NCBI RefSeq assembly: GCF_000585495.1
Contig: NZ_CP007264.1
Location: forward strand, 1,116,001 to 1,180,000
Length of the DNA stretch: 64,000 bases
Reading direction: 5' to 3'
DNA from: Thermococcus nautili
Lineage (GTDB): Archaea; Methanobacteriota_B; Thermococci; Thermococcales; Thermococcaceae
Part shown: positions 27,219 through 34,460 of the stretch, one piece after another
Layout: each line of letters opens with the position of its first letter
Numbering within the stretch: position 1 is the stretch's first letter
Made by a program: the position numbers and the translations under genes
The notes under the pieces: model-generated
The model's database searches: none
The model's input: only the letters and a program-made list of their open reading frames with translations
What the model was told of the DNA's origin: nothing

Positions 27219-27675
27219 CACCAGTGTCTTGGCAAAAGCTCTGTTACTCCCTCGGAAAGGTCTGCCTGAGGATATTTATCAAAGAGAGCTGGAAACACAC
27301 AGAAAGGCAAAACTCGTTGTTAAACTGTGCGATAATCACAAGGTCTCTCTTCCAAGAGCCGGGCTTGTGGAAATTGCCAGCGTGCTCAGGAGAAACGGCC
27401 ACAGAGACGTCATTCCTCAAGTTGTTGAATCCCTTTCGATTTCTTACTCAGTAATTGGAGAAGATGAGATTTTTGAGGAAGCCCTCGATGTTGCCTCCCT
27501 TACTGGAGCTTCTGGATTCGATACATACTTCATTGCACTTGCAAAGCTAATGGGTGGCCTTCTGATAACCGATGACGTTAAGATGGCAAGACACGCGGAA
27601 AGCATTGGGGTCACCCCACTGCTCCTGAGGGAGACCACAGAAGAACATCTCAGGGATGTCCTGAGTCCCCCATAA
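27202..27675 (+). CDS. PIN-domain toxin
   Basis: A 157-residue PIN-domain protein. The metal-site residues are recognisable: Asp6 in VILDTSVLAKALL, a Glu in GLVEIASVL, Asp in SGFDTYFIALAK and Asp in LLITDDVKMAR. The order and the overlap with a DUF104 gene fit a type II toxin-antitoxin module with RNase activity. The PIN domain is slightly longer than average because of an insert after residue 20. Inference: it was inserted into an older nadB-nadA arrangement. Confidence 0.87.
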   Translation: MRVILDTSVLAKALLLPRKGLPEDIYQRELETHRKAKLVVKLCDNHKVSLPRAGLVEIASVLRRNGHRDVIPQVVESLSISYSVIGEDEIFEEALDVASLTGASGFDTYFIALAKLMGGLLITDDVKMARHAESIGVTPLLLRETTEEHLRDVLSPP

Positions 27676-27734
27676 CCAAAGGTGTCCAAAAACCCTTTTA
27701 ATTCCCCTCTTCTACCCCCGCTGAGGGGTGGGAA

Positions 27735-28643
27735 ATGGACAAGGAGAAGCTGATTGCCGAGATTGAGAGGCTTAAGGAGGAGCGCAACGCGATAATCATG
27801 GCCCACAACTACCAGCTCCCCGAGGTTCAGGACGTAGCGGATTTCCTTGGGGACAGCCTTGAGCTCGCGAGGAAGGCCATAAACGTTGATGCCGACGTCA
27901 TAGTCTTCGCGGGCGTTGACTTCATGGCCGAGACCGCTAAAATCCTCAACCCCGAAAAGACCGTTCTCCTGCCCGAGAGAAGGGCCACCTGCGCGATGGC
28001 CAACATGCTCAAGGTCGAGCACATACTTGAAGCTAAGAGGCAGTATCCTAACGCTCCCGTCGTCCTCTACGTGAACACAACCGCCGAGGCGAAGGCCTAC
28101 GCCGACGTAACCGTCACCTCGGCCAACGCTGTCAAAATCGTCGAAAAGCTCGATTCCGACGTCGTCATCTTCGGCCCGGACAAGAACTTAGGAAGCTACG
28201 TCGCGAGGATGACGGGCAAGAAGGTAATTCCAGTCCCTCCCAACGGCCACTGCTACGTCCACAGGAAGTTCACCGTCGAAGACGTCGAGCGCGCGAGGAA
28301 GCTTCACCCAAACGCCAAGCTCATGGTTCACCCCGAGTGCGAGCCAGCTGTGCAGGAGAGGGCCGACATAATCGTCTCCACCGGCGGAATGATACGGCAC
28401 GCGCCGGAGTGGAGCGAGTGGGTCGTCTTCACCGAGAGGGAGATGGTTTACAGGCTGAGCAAGCTCTACCCGAATATAAAGTTCTATCCCGCGAGGGAGG
28501 ACGCCGTCTGCGTTGGAATGAAGGCGATAACGCTCCAGAGCGTTTACGAGTCGCTCAGGGACATGAAATACCGCGTGGAAGTGCCAGATGAGATAGCCGA
28601 GAAGGCCAGGAAGGCCATCGAGAAAATGCTTGAGATGAGCTGA
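27735..28643 (+). CDS. nadA: Quinolinate synthase
   Basis: A 302-residue NadA that condenses iminoaspartate with dihydroxyacetone phosphate to quinolinate. The three Cys ligands of the [4Fe-4S] cluster are present at residues 86 (RRATCAM), 202 (HPECEP) and 259 (EDAVCVG). The substrate-site segment [10 protein letters not shown] is at 23-32 and TGGMIRHA at about 216-223. It has its own short upstream region after the PIN-domain gene, with GGTGG before the ATG. It works with NadB and NadC encoded on either side. Confidence 0.96.
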   Translation: MDKEKLIAEIERLKEERNAIIMAHNYQLPEVQDVADFLGDSLELARKAINVDADVIVFAGVDFMAETAKILNPEKTVLLPERRATCAMANMLKVEHILEAKRQYPNAPVVLYVNTTAEAKAYADVTVTSANAVKIVEKLDSDVVIFGPDKNLGSYVARMTGKKVIPVPPNGHCYVHRKFTVEDVERARKLHPNAKLMVHPECEPAVQERADIIVSTGGMIRHAPEWSEWVVFTEREMVYRLSKLYPNIKFYPAREDAVCVGMKAITLQSVYESLRDMKYRVEVPDEIAEKARKAIEKMLEMS

Positions 28644-28646
28644 GGT

Positions 28647-28706
28647 GTTAAGTTGAGAGTGCAAGATTCCTGGATTTTTGTTAAGTTGAGAGGGAAACTT
28701 TTTAAG
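28647..28706 (+). promoter_or_regulatory. Direct repeat GTTAAGTTGAGAG upstream of TATA box
   Basis: The 13-base sequence GTTAAGTTGAGAG occurs twice, at 28647-28659 and 28680-28692, 33 bases apart, which is about three helical turns. Right after it CTTTTTAAGG (28698-28706) is a TATA box whose expected transcript start coincides with the ATG of the ATPase gene at 28729, so the mRNA would be leaderless. The repeats may be an activator or repressor site. Confidence 0.5.
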
Positions 28707-28728
28707 GATTTTTACCTTTTCATTTAAC

Positions 28729-30030
28729 ATGAGCCGTGAGGAAGTCATAGCCCAGGTAGTGATGGACTATCTCAATCTCAGCGTCGATGGCATCGAACGT
28801 GAACTCAATGTCCCCGATGACCTGGCGGTGAACAAGGCAGTAACTATAATCGGGCCGAGGAGGGCCGGAAAGACATTCTACATCCTACAGAAGTTCTCCA
28901 GGCTGAGGAGTGAAGGTAAGGCGGCCATTTTCTTCCCCCTCGACGACGACAGGATATATCCGCCGCGCCTTGATGACCTCTCGACCCTTGTAAAGGTCTT
29001 CTACGAGCTCTTTCCCGATGCCGAGGAGAAGTATCTCTTCCTCGATGAGGTTCAGGAGGTTGAAAACTGGGAGCTCTTCGTCAAGAGAGCCCTTGAGAGG
29101 GACGGCTTCAGGGTCTATCTGACGGGTTCTTCTTCAAAGCTCCTGAGCAGGGAAATCGCAACGGCACTGCGGGGAAGAACGCTTACCTTTGAGATGTTTC
29201 CATTCTCCTTCCGTGAGTTCCTGAGGGCAAAGGGCTTTAACCCGGGCAGATACCTCTCCACGAGAGACGAGGCAAGGATAAAGGCCTTTCTGAGGGAGTA
29301 CCTTGAGTTTGGTGGCTTTCCCGAGGTCGTTCTGCTCGATGACCCCTTCCTAAAGAGGAAGACCCTATCTGAGTACATTGACGTGATGCTCTACCGCGAC
29401 GTGGTCGAGAGGCACAACGTGAAGAATCTGAAGGCAATTCGACTGTTTTTGAAGCTCCTCATGGCATCCTTTGCCAAGGAGTTTTCGGTAAACAAAACGG
29501 CCAGATACATGAAGGGAATGGGGGTCGAGGTGAGCAGAAACACCCTCTACAGCTACTTCGAGTACTTTAAAGAGGCCTATCTCGTTTTCCCGCTCAGGAA
29601 GTTCTCCCACAACCTTAGGGAGATTGAGAAGAGCATCCCAAAGGTTTACATCATTGACTCCGGTTTGATAAACGCTTACTCCCCCCGTTCGGGAGGGAGC
29701 ATCGGTAGACTTATGGAGAACGCCGTTTTCCTTGAACTCAGGAGGCGGGAGAGGGAGCTTTACTACTTCAAGGACGAGCGGGGCAGGGAAGTTGATTTTG
29801 TCGTGGTTGAGGACGGCATTGTTTCCGGGCTGATACAGGTGAGCTATTCCATTGACGAACCCGAAACGTTTGAGCGGGAGGTTTCGGCGCTTATGAGCGC
29901 CTCTGAGAAGCTCGACTGTGACAGCCTAACGATAATAAACTGGGAGCGAGACGATACCATCGAGGTGGAGGGGAAGAAGGTTCGGCTCTTGCCCCTTTGG
30001 AAGTTCCTGCTGGGAGGTGAATGGGAATGA
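28729..30030 (+). CDS. AAA ATPase with DUF4143 domain
   Basis: A 433-residue protein. Walker A is IGPRRAGKT (about 40-48), Walker B is YLFLDEVQEVENW, and sensor-like LTGSSSKLLS follows, the AAA_14 pattern. The C-terminal DUF4143 part includes ARYMKGMGVEVSRNTLYSYFEYFKEAYLV, a winged-helix-like segment, then ENAVFLELRR and YYFKDERGREVDFVV, resembling a nuclease-fold motif without proven activity. This family is common and mobile in archaea and its role is unsettled. Its last four bases overlap the nadC start. Confidence 0.85.
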   Translation: MSREEVIAQVVMDYLNLSVDGIERELNVPDDLAVNKAVTIIGPRRAGKTFYILQKFSRLRSEGKAAIFFPLDDDRIYPPRLDDLSTLVKVFYELFPDAEEKYLFLDEVQEVENWELFVKRALERDGFRVYLTGSSSKLLSREIATALRGRTLTFEMFPFSFREFLRAKGFNPGRYLSTRDEARIKAFLREYLEFGGFPEVVLLDDPFLKRKTLSEYIDVMLYRDVVERHNVKNLKAIRLFLKLLMASFAKEFSVNKTARYMKGMGVEVSRNTLYSYFEYFKEAYLVFPLRKFSHNLREIEKSIPKVYIIDSGLINAYSPRSGGSIGRLMENAVFLELRRRERELYYFKDERGREVDFVVVEDGIVSGLIQVSYSIDEPETFEREVSALMSASEKLDCDSLTIINWERDDTIEVEGKKVRLLPLWKFLLGGEWE

Positions 30031-30863
30031 TGCTGGTTTCATACCTGCTCAGATTTCTTGAGGAAGATGCCCCCTTTGGAGACGTCACGAGCGAGGCTGT
30101 GATTCCTGAGGGAACCAGAGCCAAAGCGGTAATCATCGCAAAGCAGAACGGCGTTATAGCGGGCGTTGAAGAAGCTAAAGCCCTCTTCGAGCACTTTGGC
30201 GTCAAGGTTTCGGTCAGAAAACGCGACGGCGAGGACGTGAGGAGGGGAGACGTAATCCTCGAGCTTGAGGGAGACGCGAGGGCCATTCTGCTCGTCGAGA
30301 GGACAGCGTTAAACGTCATGGGCAGGATGAGCGGTATCGCGACCGAGGTCAGGCGGCTCGTCGAGAAAGTTAAGGCGGTAAACCCGAAGGTCCGTGTAGC
30401 CGGCACGAGGAAGAGCCTTCTCAGGCCGATAGACAAGAGGGCCATTCTCATCGGCGGTGGAGAACCTCACCGCTTCTCGCTGAGCGACGCGATACTCATC
30501 AAGGACAACCATCTGGCTTTAGTCCCCCTGGAAGAAGCAATAAGGCGCGCTAAAGCCTTCAGCGTTTACAAGGTCGTGGAGGTCGAGGTCGAGAGCCTTG
30601 AAGATGCTCTCAAAGCGGCAAGGGCCGGGGCGGACGTGATAATGCTCGACAACATGAGCCCCGAGGAGATAGCGGAGACGATTGAGGCTCTAAAGCGCGA
30701 AGGCCTGCGCGATAGGGTGAAAATCGAGGTCTCTGGGGGCATAACGCCGGAGAACATTGAGGAGTATGCAGGGCTCGACATCGACGTCATAAGCCTCGGC
30801 TACCTCACCCACTCGGTTAAGAACTTCGACGTGAGCCTTGAGGTTCTGTCAAAACTTGAGTGA
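30027..30863 (+). CDS. nadC: Nicotinate-nucleotide pyrophosphorylase (carboxylating)
   Basis: About 278 residues. It converts quinolinate and PRPP to nicotinate mononucleotide. Conserved blocks are EDAPFGDVTSEAV near the N-terminus, ERTALNVMGRMSGIAT, VAGTRKSLLRPIDKRAI (RKT-type region with T replaced by S), GGGEPHRFSLSDAILIKDNH and ADVIMLDNMSPEE with the barrel end ISLGYLTHSV. GGAGGTG lies 7 bases before the ATG at 30027. The start overlaps the stop of the DUF4143 ATPase gene, so the two are translationally coupled although functionally unrelated. Confidence 0.95.
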   Translation: MMLVSYLLRFLEEDAPFGDVTSEAVIPEGTRAKAVIIAKQNGVIAGVEEAKALFEHFGVKVSVRKRDGEDVRRGDVILELEGDARAILLVERTALNVMGRMSGIATEVRRLVEKVKAVNPKVRVAGTRKSLLRPIDKRAILIGGGEPHRFSLSDAILIKDNHLALVPLEEAIRRAKAFSVYKVVEVEVESLEDALKAARAGADVIMLDNMSPEEIAETIEALKREGLRDRVKIEVSGGITPENIEEYAGLDIDVISLGYLTHSVKNFDVSLEVLSKLE

Positions 30864-31005
30864 ACCTTTTCGGCTTTTCGTGCCATTTTTTGAACATTTT
30901 TAAAAGCCTCGCCCTTTAGGGTGAGGATGCTGTAAACCACCCGACAAGCCATAAAGCAGGAAAGCAACACTCTTTTAAAGCCCAAACTCCATACCATACT
31001 TTGAA

Positions 31006-32319
31006 ATGAAGAGAACAGTAACAGTAAAACTTCAACCATCAAAAGAACAAGCAAAAATCCTCCACCAGTTAGCTGACCTTGGAGTAAAAGTCTGGAACAG
31101 GGTAAACTACCTGAGAAGGCAACAATTCTTCAAAGAGCAAATCGTGGACTTTAATTCAACCGAGAAGACTATTTACAGAGAATTCAAGCGGGAAATCGGT
31201 TCTGCAACCATCCAACAAATCTGTCGTAAAAATGCGGAAGCTTGGCGAAGCTTCTTTTCGCTCCTCCGGAAGAATAGGAACGGGGAACTCCCTAACTGGC
31301 TCAAACCAAAACCACCAAACTACCTGAGAGAAGACGGGAAGAGAAAACCCTTAATCATTCTCAGAAACGACCAGTACAAGATTGAAGGAAACAAGCTCAT
31401 TCTAAAAGGCCTTGGGAAGTTCAGACGCCTCGAAATTCAATTCAAGGGCAGAATACACTTGAAGGGTAAGCAAGGGCGGTTGGAAATAACCTTTGACCCC
31501 ATAAAGCGAAAATGGTATGCTCACGTGAGCCTCACCGTTGAGGAAAAACTTGAGGACGAGGAATGGGTTAGTGTTCCAAGGCAACCTAAAGGAAGCCTCT
31601 CAGCAGGAATTGACTTGGGCGTGAACAATCTCATGGCCGTTTATGTGGAGAACGGACAAAGCTTTCTGGTCAATGGAAGACCGCTTAAAAGCATTGACTT
31701 CTACTGGCGGAGAAAAATCGCTGAGTATCAGTCAAAACTCAACAAGTCTGGGGCTAAAACGAGTAGGAAACTCAAGAAAATGCATGAGAAGGCCAAACTT
31801 CAGGCTAAACACTACATCAACACGGCGGTGAGGCAAACGGTTAAGAAGCTCTATGATTTAGGCGTTTCTAAGATTGTCGTCGGCTATCCGAAAGGAATAG
31901 CGAGGAATTCTGATAGAGGCAAGAGGCAGAATTTTCTCCTTTCCCACGTTTGGCGGTTCAATACGGTTATCAAACGCCTTACAAAGGTTGCTGAGGAGTA
32001 TGGTATTCGTGTTGTGATTGTTGGTGAGGCCTTCACTTCGAAAACCTGCCCTGTTTGCGGGAAGCCTCATGAGGGGGCAAGGTTTGTTAGGGGATTATTT
32101 AAGTGTCCCGCAATGGGGCTTGTTTTTAACGCGGATTTAGTTGGAGCGTTTAACATTTTGAAGAAGGTTGTGGAAACCATAACCCCGAATCTGAGCGGGC
32201 TTTACGCTCAGAGGAGGGGTAATTGGCCGAAGGCCCGGCCAGAGGGGTTCGAAGAACCCGTTCCAACGGGTTCCTTAATGAGAACCCCTCAAACCTCCCC
32301 GCCGTTGGCGAGGGGTTGA
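31006..32319 (+). CDS. tnpB: TnpB RNA-guided nuclease (IS605 family)
   Basis: A 437-residue TnpB. The RuvC triad is present: Asp203 in AGIDLGVNN, Glu341 in IVGEAFTSK and Asp377 in FNADLVGAFN. The zinc ribbon is CPVC (348, 351) and then CPAM (367, 370), so the fourth Cys is replaced by Met. The N-terminal HTH region begins KRTVTVKLQPSKEQAKIL. The last 40 residues read through the right-end hairpins, as is normal in Thermococcus copies. CTTTTAAAGCC near 30971-30981 is a TATA box that makes the transcript leaderless or nearly so. Confidence 0.93.
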   Translation: MKRTVTVKLQPSKEQAKILHQLADLGVKVWNRVNYLRRQQFFKEQIVDFNSTEKTIYREFKREIGSATIQQICRKNAEAWRSFFSLLRKNRNGELPNWLKPKPPNYLREDGKRKPLIILRNDQYKIEGNKLILKGLGKFRRLEIQFKGRIHLKGKQGRLEITFDPIKRKWYAHVSLTVEEKLEDEEWVSVPRQPKGSLSAGIDLGVNNLMAVYVENGQSFLVNGRPLKSIDFYWRRKIAEYQSKLNKSGAKTSRKLKKMHEKAKLQAKHYINTAVRQTVKKLYDLGVSKIVVGYPKGIARNSDRGKRQNFLLSHVWRFNTVIKRLTKVAEEYGIRVVIVGEAFTSKTCPVCGKPHEGARFVRGLFKCPAMGLVFNADLVGAFNILKKVVETITPNLSGLYAQRRGNWPKARPEGFEEPVPTGSLMRTPQTSPPLARG

Positions 32320-32356
32320 GCTGAACCCTCGCCCTTCAGAACGGGGAGGAGGTCAG
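32200..32356 (+). ncRNA. Putative TnpB guide (omega/reRNA) region
   Basis: In characterised IS605 elements the guide RNA overlaps the 3' end of tnpB and ends at the right end of the element. This stretch has the expected nested hairpins, including an 8-bp GAACCCGT stem with a TCCA loop and a GC-rich hairpin at the end. The guide segment would be the host sequence to the right of about 32356. Its transcription is not shown by the sequence. Confidence 0.4.
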
Positions 32357-32599
32357 CCTTCCAAGCCTTTTGAGGCTCTTCCAGATTTTTCCGGTGAAAA
32401 GCATCGCCAACATGAAGCCCGCCGGCCAGTAAACGAGGTTGAACTTCCAGCTTGGGTTTAGAAGGCCGATTATCACGTAGTACAGGAGCATTATCGATGA
32501 CCACACCGCAAAGTTCATGGCCCCGTATATTTTCCCCGCGGCTATGAGTCTGCCCTCCACGCGCTCAAGGACACTTTTGAGTTCTTTAACATCCTCCAT
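32336..32599 (-). CDS. Small membrane protein, probably truncated by the IS element
   Basis: About 87 residues: a charged N-terminal helix (MEDVKELKSVLERVEGRLIAAGKIYG), then two membrane segments (about 32-48 and 57-73). The order resembles the first half of the 193-residue membrane protein encoded at 33542-34123, which starts MEELSEALKAIEREL and also continues with membrane helices. The final residues (TSSPF) are encoded by the right-end sequence of the IS element, so the original C-terminus has probably been lost. The ATG at 32599 has GGTGG 5 bases upstream. It is the last gene of its operon. Confidence 0.6.
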   Translation of the reverse strand: MEDVKELKSVLERVEGRLIAAGKIYGAMNFAVWSSIMLLYYVIIGLLNPSWKFNLVYWPAGFMLAMLFTGKIWKSLKRLGRLTSSPF

Positions 32600-32630
32600 T
32601 CTCACCACCGGTAGGTTATTCGCGCTTAAT

Positions 32631-33251
32631 CTATTTATAACGTGGAGTTTTTCTGAGCTTCAGAACGGTTAAACCGGCAAAGTTCGCTGAGGAGTGCAGG
32701 ATGAAGGCCGGAACCAGTCCACCGAGCGCGAAGAAGTAGCCCGCCAGAGAGCCGATGACGAAGGCTCCAAGCACGGTATAGGCCCTTTCTCCTTTGCTCC
32801 CCTCGACGGCCATCCAGTGGGGCAGGGCGAAGAGAAAAGCGGAAAACAGGATAGCGCTCCAGAGGTGGCCGTGGCTGAGTAAGTAACCTTCCACGAGACC
32901 CCTGTTGAAGACCTCCTCACCAAGCGGGGCGAGCAGTAAGAGAAGGGCGAATCTTCCGATGCCCTCAGGCAGAAACTCCGGAACTCCAGCGTCCCTCTGG
33001 GACAGGTTCAAGACGAGCGAAACTCCGAATCCGAGGAGAAAAGCAGGGAAAACGAAACTCCATCCCTGGAAGAGACCGAATTTCCCGGGCCCGCCCATGA
33101 GCCATATTGCCGCCGTGGAAATCAGGAGCATTGAGACCTGCATAACTGAGCCGGCCCTCTGCGGGTTTCTTTTCGCTGTGATGGAAGCCAGCATGGAGGA
33201 GGGCACGAAAACGGAGAGCCAGAGAAGGAGTGCGAGGAAGAACTCAACCAT
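32631..33251 (-). CDS. CPBP-family intramembrane protease
   Basis: About 207 residues with six to seven membrane segments. The CPBP (Abi, Rce1-like) motifs are present: EEVFNRG (Glu112-Glu113 and Arg117), FALPHW, and the final HSSANF. These supply the catalytic Glu/His set of membrane-embedded proteases. Such proteins process prenylated or secreted peptides, or confer self-immunity in bacteria; the archaeal role is unknown. GGAGG lies upstream of the ATG, and the start overlaps the HTH regulator gene by 8 bases. Confidence 0.88.
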   Translation of the reverse strand: MVEFFLALLLWLSVFVPSSMLASITAKRNPQRAGSVMQVSMLLISTAAIWLMGGPGKFGLFQGWSFVFPAFLLGFGVSLVLNLSQRDAGVPEFLPEGIGRFALLLLLAPLGEEVFNRGLVEGYLLSHGHLWSAILFSAFLFALPHWMAVEGSKGERAYTVLGAFVIGSLAGYFFALGGLVPAFILHSSANFAGLTVLKLRKTPRYK

Positions 33252-33540
33252 CCCCAACCGCCTCCCTCAGGACTCTGAGGACTTCGCTCAGCTCCTCAAC
33301 TCCCTCTTCCGTCAGCTCGACGAACTTCCTCGGCCTCTTCCCGAATCCGTAGTACGTCCTTACAATCCCGGCATCTTCTAGGGCCTTTAGATGGAACTCA
33401 AGGTTCCCCGCGGTGAGGTTCAGCGCCTTTCTCAGGCCAGCGAAGGTCGCCCTCTCCCTCGACAGCAGGTAAAGGGCTATCGCCAGCCTCGTGGGGTTGC
33501 CGAGCGGTGACTTTGAGAGCTTCGCGAGTTCTTCAATCAT
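33244..33540 (-). CDS. ArsR-like winged-helix transcriptional regulator
   Basis: A 98-residue winged-helix protein: NPTRLAIALYLLSRERATFAGLRKALNLTAGNLEFHLKALEDAGIVRTYYG contains the helix-turn-helix, with the recognition helix TAGNLEFHLKAL. A basic wing, FGKRPRKFVELTEEG, follows. No metal-binding Cys cluster is present, so a metal sensor is unlikely. It lies in a tight operon between a membrane-protein gene (1-base gap) and a CPBP protease gene (overlap), which suggests local control of that operon. Confidence 0.86.
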   Translation of the reverse strand: MIEELAKLSKSPLGNPTRLAIALYLLSRERATFAGLRKALNLTAGNLEFHLKALEDAGIVRTYYGFGKRPRKFVELTEEGVEELSEVLRVLREAVGDG

Positions 33541-33541
33541 C

Positions 33542-34123
33542 TCACTCCCTCATCGCCTTCCTGAGCACCAGGTAAGCGCCGAGTGCGAACGCCAGCGACA
33601 GTACGAGCGTCGCGTATGCGCCCTTAGTAATTGAAACCCTCCCGTACGGAACGCTGAGGAGCAGAATCGTTGCTCCAACAATGGCCTTGTCCCAACCCCC
33701 CCGAAGGAAGGCGTAGTCAACGACCGCTAGGGCGAGCATTCCTGAACCTATCGCAAGGAGTGAGGAGAGCCAGACGTCCTCGACAAGAACGCCGGCAATC
33801 ACAATCACGACCGGCCAGATGAGAGCTTGGGCGAGTAGGTACCTGCGGTTGAGTGGCGTTTTTCTCCCGAGGGCCTTTTCTATCCCCCTTACCTTCTTAG
33901 ATGCCTTCAGCTCCTCGAAGACGAAGAGCAGTATCGCGAGGGCCGAGAAGATAACCACGAGGGAATTCGCGGACGCCCCCGTGCATGCTGAGAGTATTGA
34001 TGAAGTCAGATAGACGACCGGGAACGCCACTGCCCAGTAGAGGTAGACTATCGAGTTGTAGGCTTTCCTCGCGAAGTTGAGCTCCCTCTCGATGGCCTTT
34101 AGAGCTTCACTGAGTTCCTCCAT
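33542..34123 (-). CDS. Membrane protein of unknown function
   Basis: A 193-residue protein: a soluble N-terminal helix (about 1-18) and five to six membrane segments (near 24-44, 53-70, 92-110, 113-132, 138-157, 165-186). No named family was recognised. It heads the operon with the HTH regulator, the CPBP protease and the truncated membrane-protein gene. GGTGG lies shortly before the ATG. GTATTTAAAGG near 34151-34161 on the minus strand is its TATA box. Confidence 0.8.
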   Translation of the reverse strand: MEELSEALKAIERELNFARKAYNSIVYLYWAVAFPVVYLTSSILSACTGASANSLVVIFSALAILLFVFEELKASKKVRGIEKALGRKTPLNRRYLLAQALIWPVVIVIAGVLVEDVWLSSLLAIGSGMLALAVVDYAFLRGGWDKAIVGATILLLSVPYGRVSITKGAYATLVLSLAFALGAYLVLRKAMRE

Positions 34124-34185
34124 GCTCCCACCGAGAAAAGTTTGAGTGAACCTTTAAATACCCGCCCGGAAGTTTGGGGCGCAAA

Positions 34186-34380
34186 CTAACCGCCGGCCCT
34201 CGCCAGGCGGAGCTTCCCCATGAAGCGCTCGATTTCCGAGGGAGGGCCTTCCAGGAGAACCCGGCTAAGGGTTATCCCGTTCCTCTCGAAGGTTTCGAGG
34301 AGGATTAAGCTGACCCCTGCCCCGCTTTTTCGCCTTATCTCCTCCAGCTCCTCAAAGGGAACGGCCGTCTCGATAATCAA
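34186..34380 (-). CDS. Small unknown protein
   Basis: A 64-residue protein that reads MIIETAVPFEELEEIRRKSG, then LILLETFERNGITLSRVLLEG and a basic C-terminus. The alternation of strands and helices suggests a small alpha-beta fold; no family was recognised. The TTG at 34380 is chosen because GGAGGT lies 6 bases upstream. It has its own TATA box and a striking pair of palindromes (34411-34460), so it is probably under specific control. Confidence 0.6.
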   Translation of the reverse strand: MIIETAVPFEELEEIRRKSGAGVSLILLETFERNGITLSRVLLEGPPSEIERFMGKLRLARAGG

Positions 34381-34410
34381 GGAGGAACCTCCACTGAAGT
34401 TTGACAAGTT

Positions 34411-34460
34411 GTTCAGTATACTAAACAAGTCTTTATAAATAGCTGTTCAGTTTACTCAAC
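34411..34460 (-). promoter_or_regulatory. Twin 16-bp palindromes flanking a TATA box
   Basis: Two related near-palindromes, GTTCAGTATACTAAAC (34411-34426) and GTTCAGTTTACTCAAC (34445-34460), lie 34 bases apart with the TATA box of the minus-strand gene (TTTATAAAG at 34431-34439) between them. The first covers the zone between TATA box and expected transcript start near 34408, a usual repressor position. The second overlaps the last codons of ttuA. The regulator is unknown. Confidence 0.6.

Larger units (their letters stand above)
30907..32356 (+). mobile_element. IS200/IS605-family element with tnpB only
   Basis: A single-gene element carrying tnpB and no tnpA transposase. The left end shows a subterminal hairpin, CCTC-G-CCCTTTAGGG-T-GAGG (30907-30926). 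The right end shows GAACCCGTTCCAACGGGTTC (about 32255-32274) and then CCCTCGCCC with GGGGAGGAGG (about 32326-32352), a pattern of imperfect terminal hairpins expected for this family. No target duplication is made by such elements, so precise ends cannot be fixed by eye. Movement would need a TnpA from elsewhere. Confidence 0.75.

Noticed and set aside
30853-34155. Shared TTGAGTGAACCTTT after nadC and before the 34.1-kb operon
   Set aside because: A 14-base match in 64 kb is expected several times by chance, and nothing else supports a duplication.
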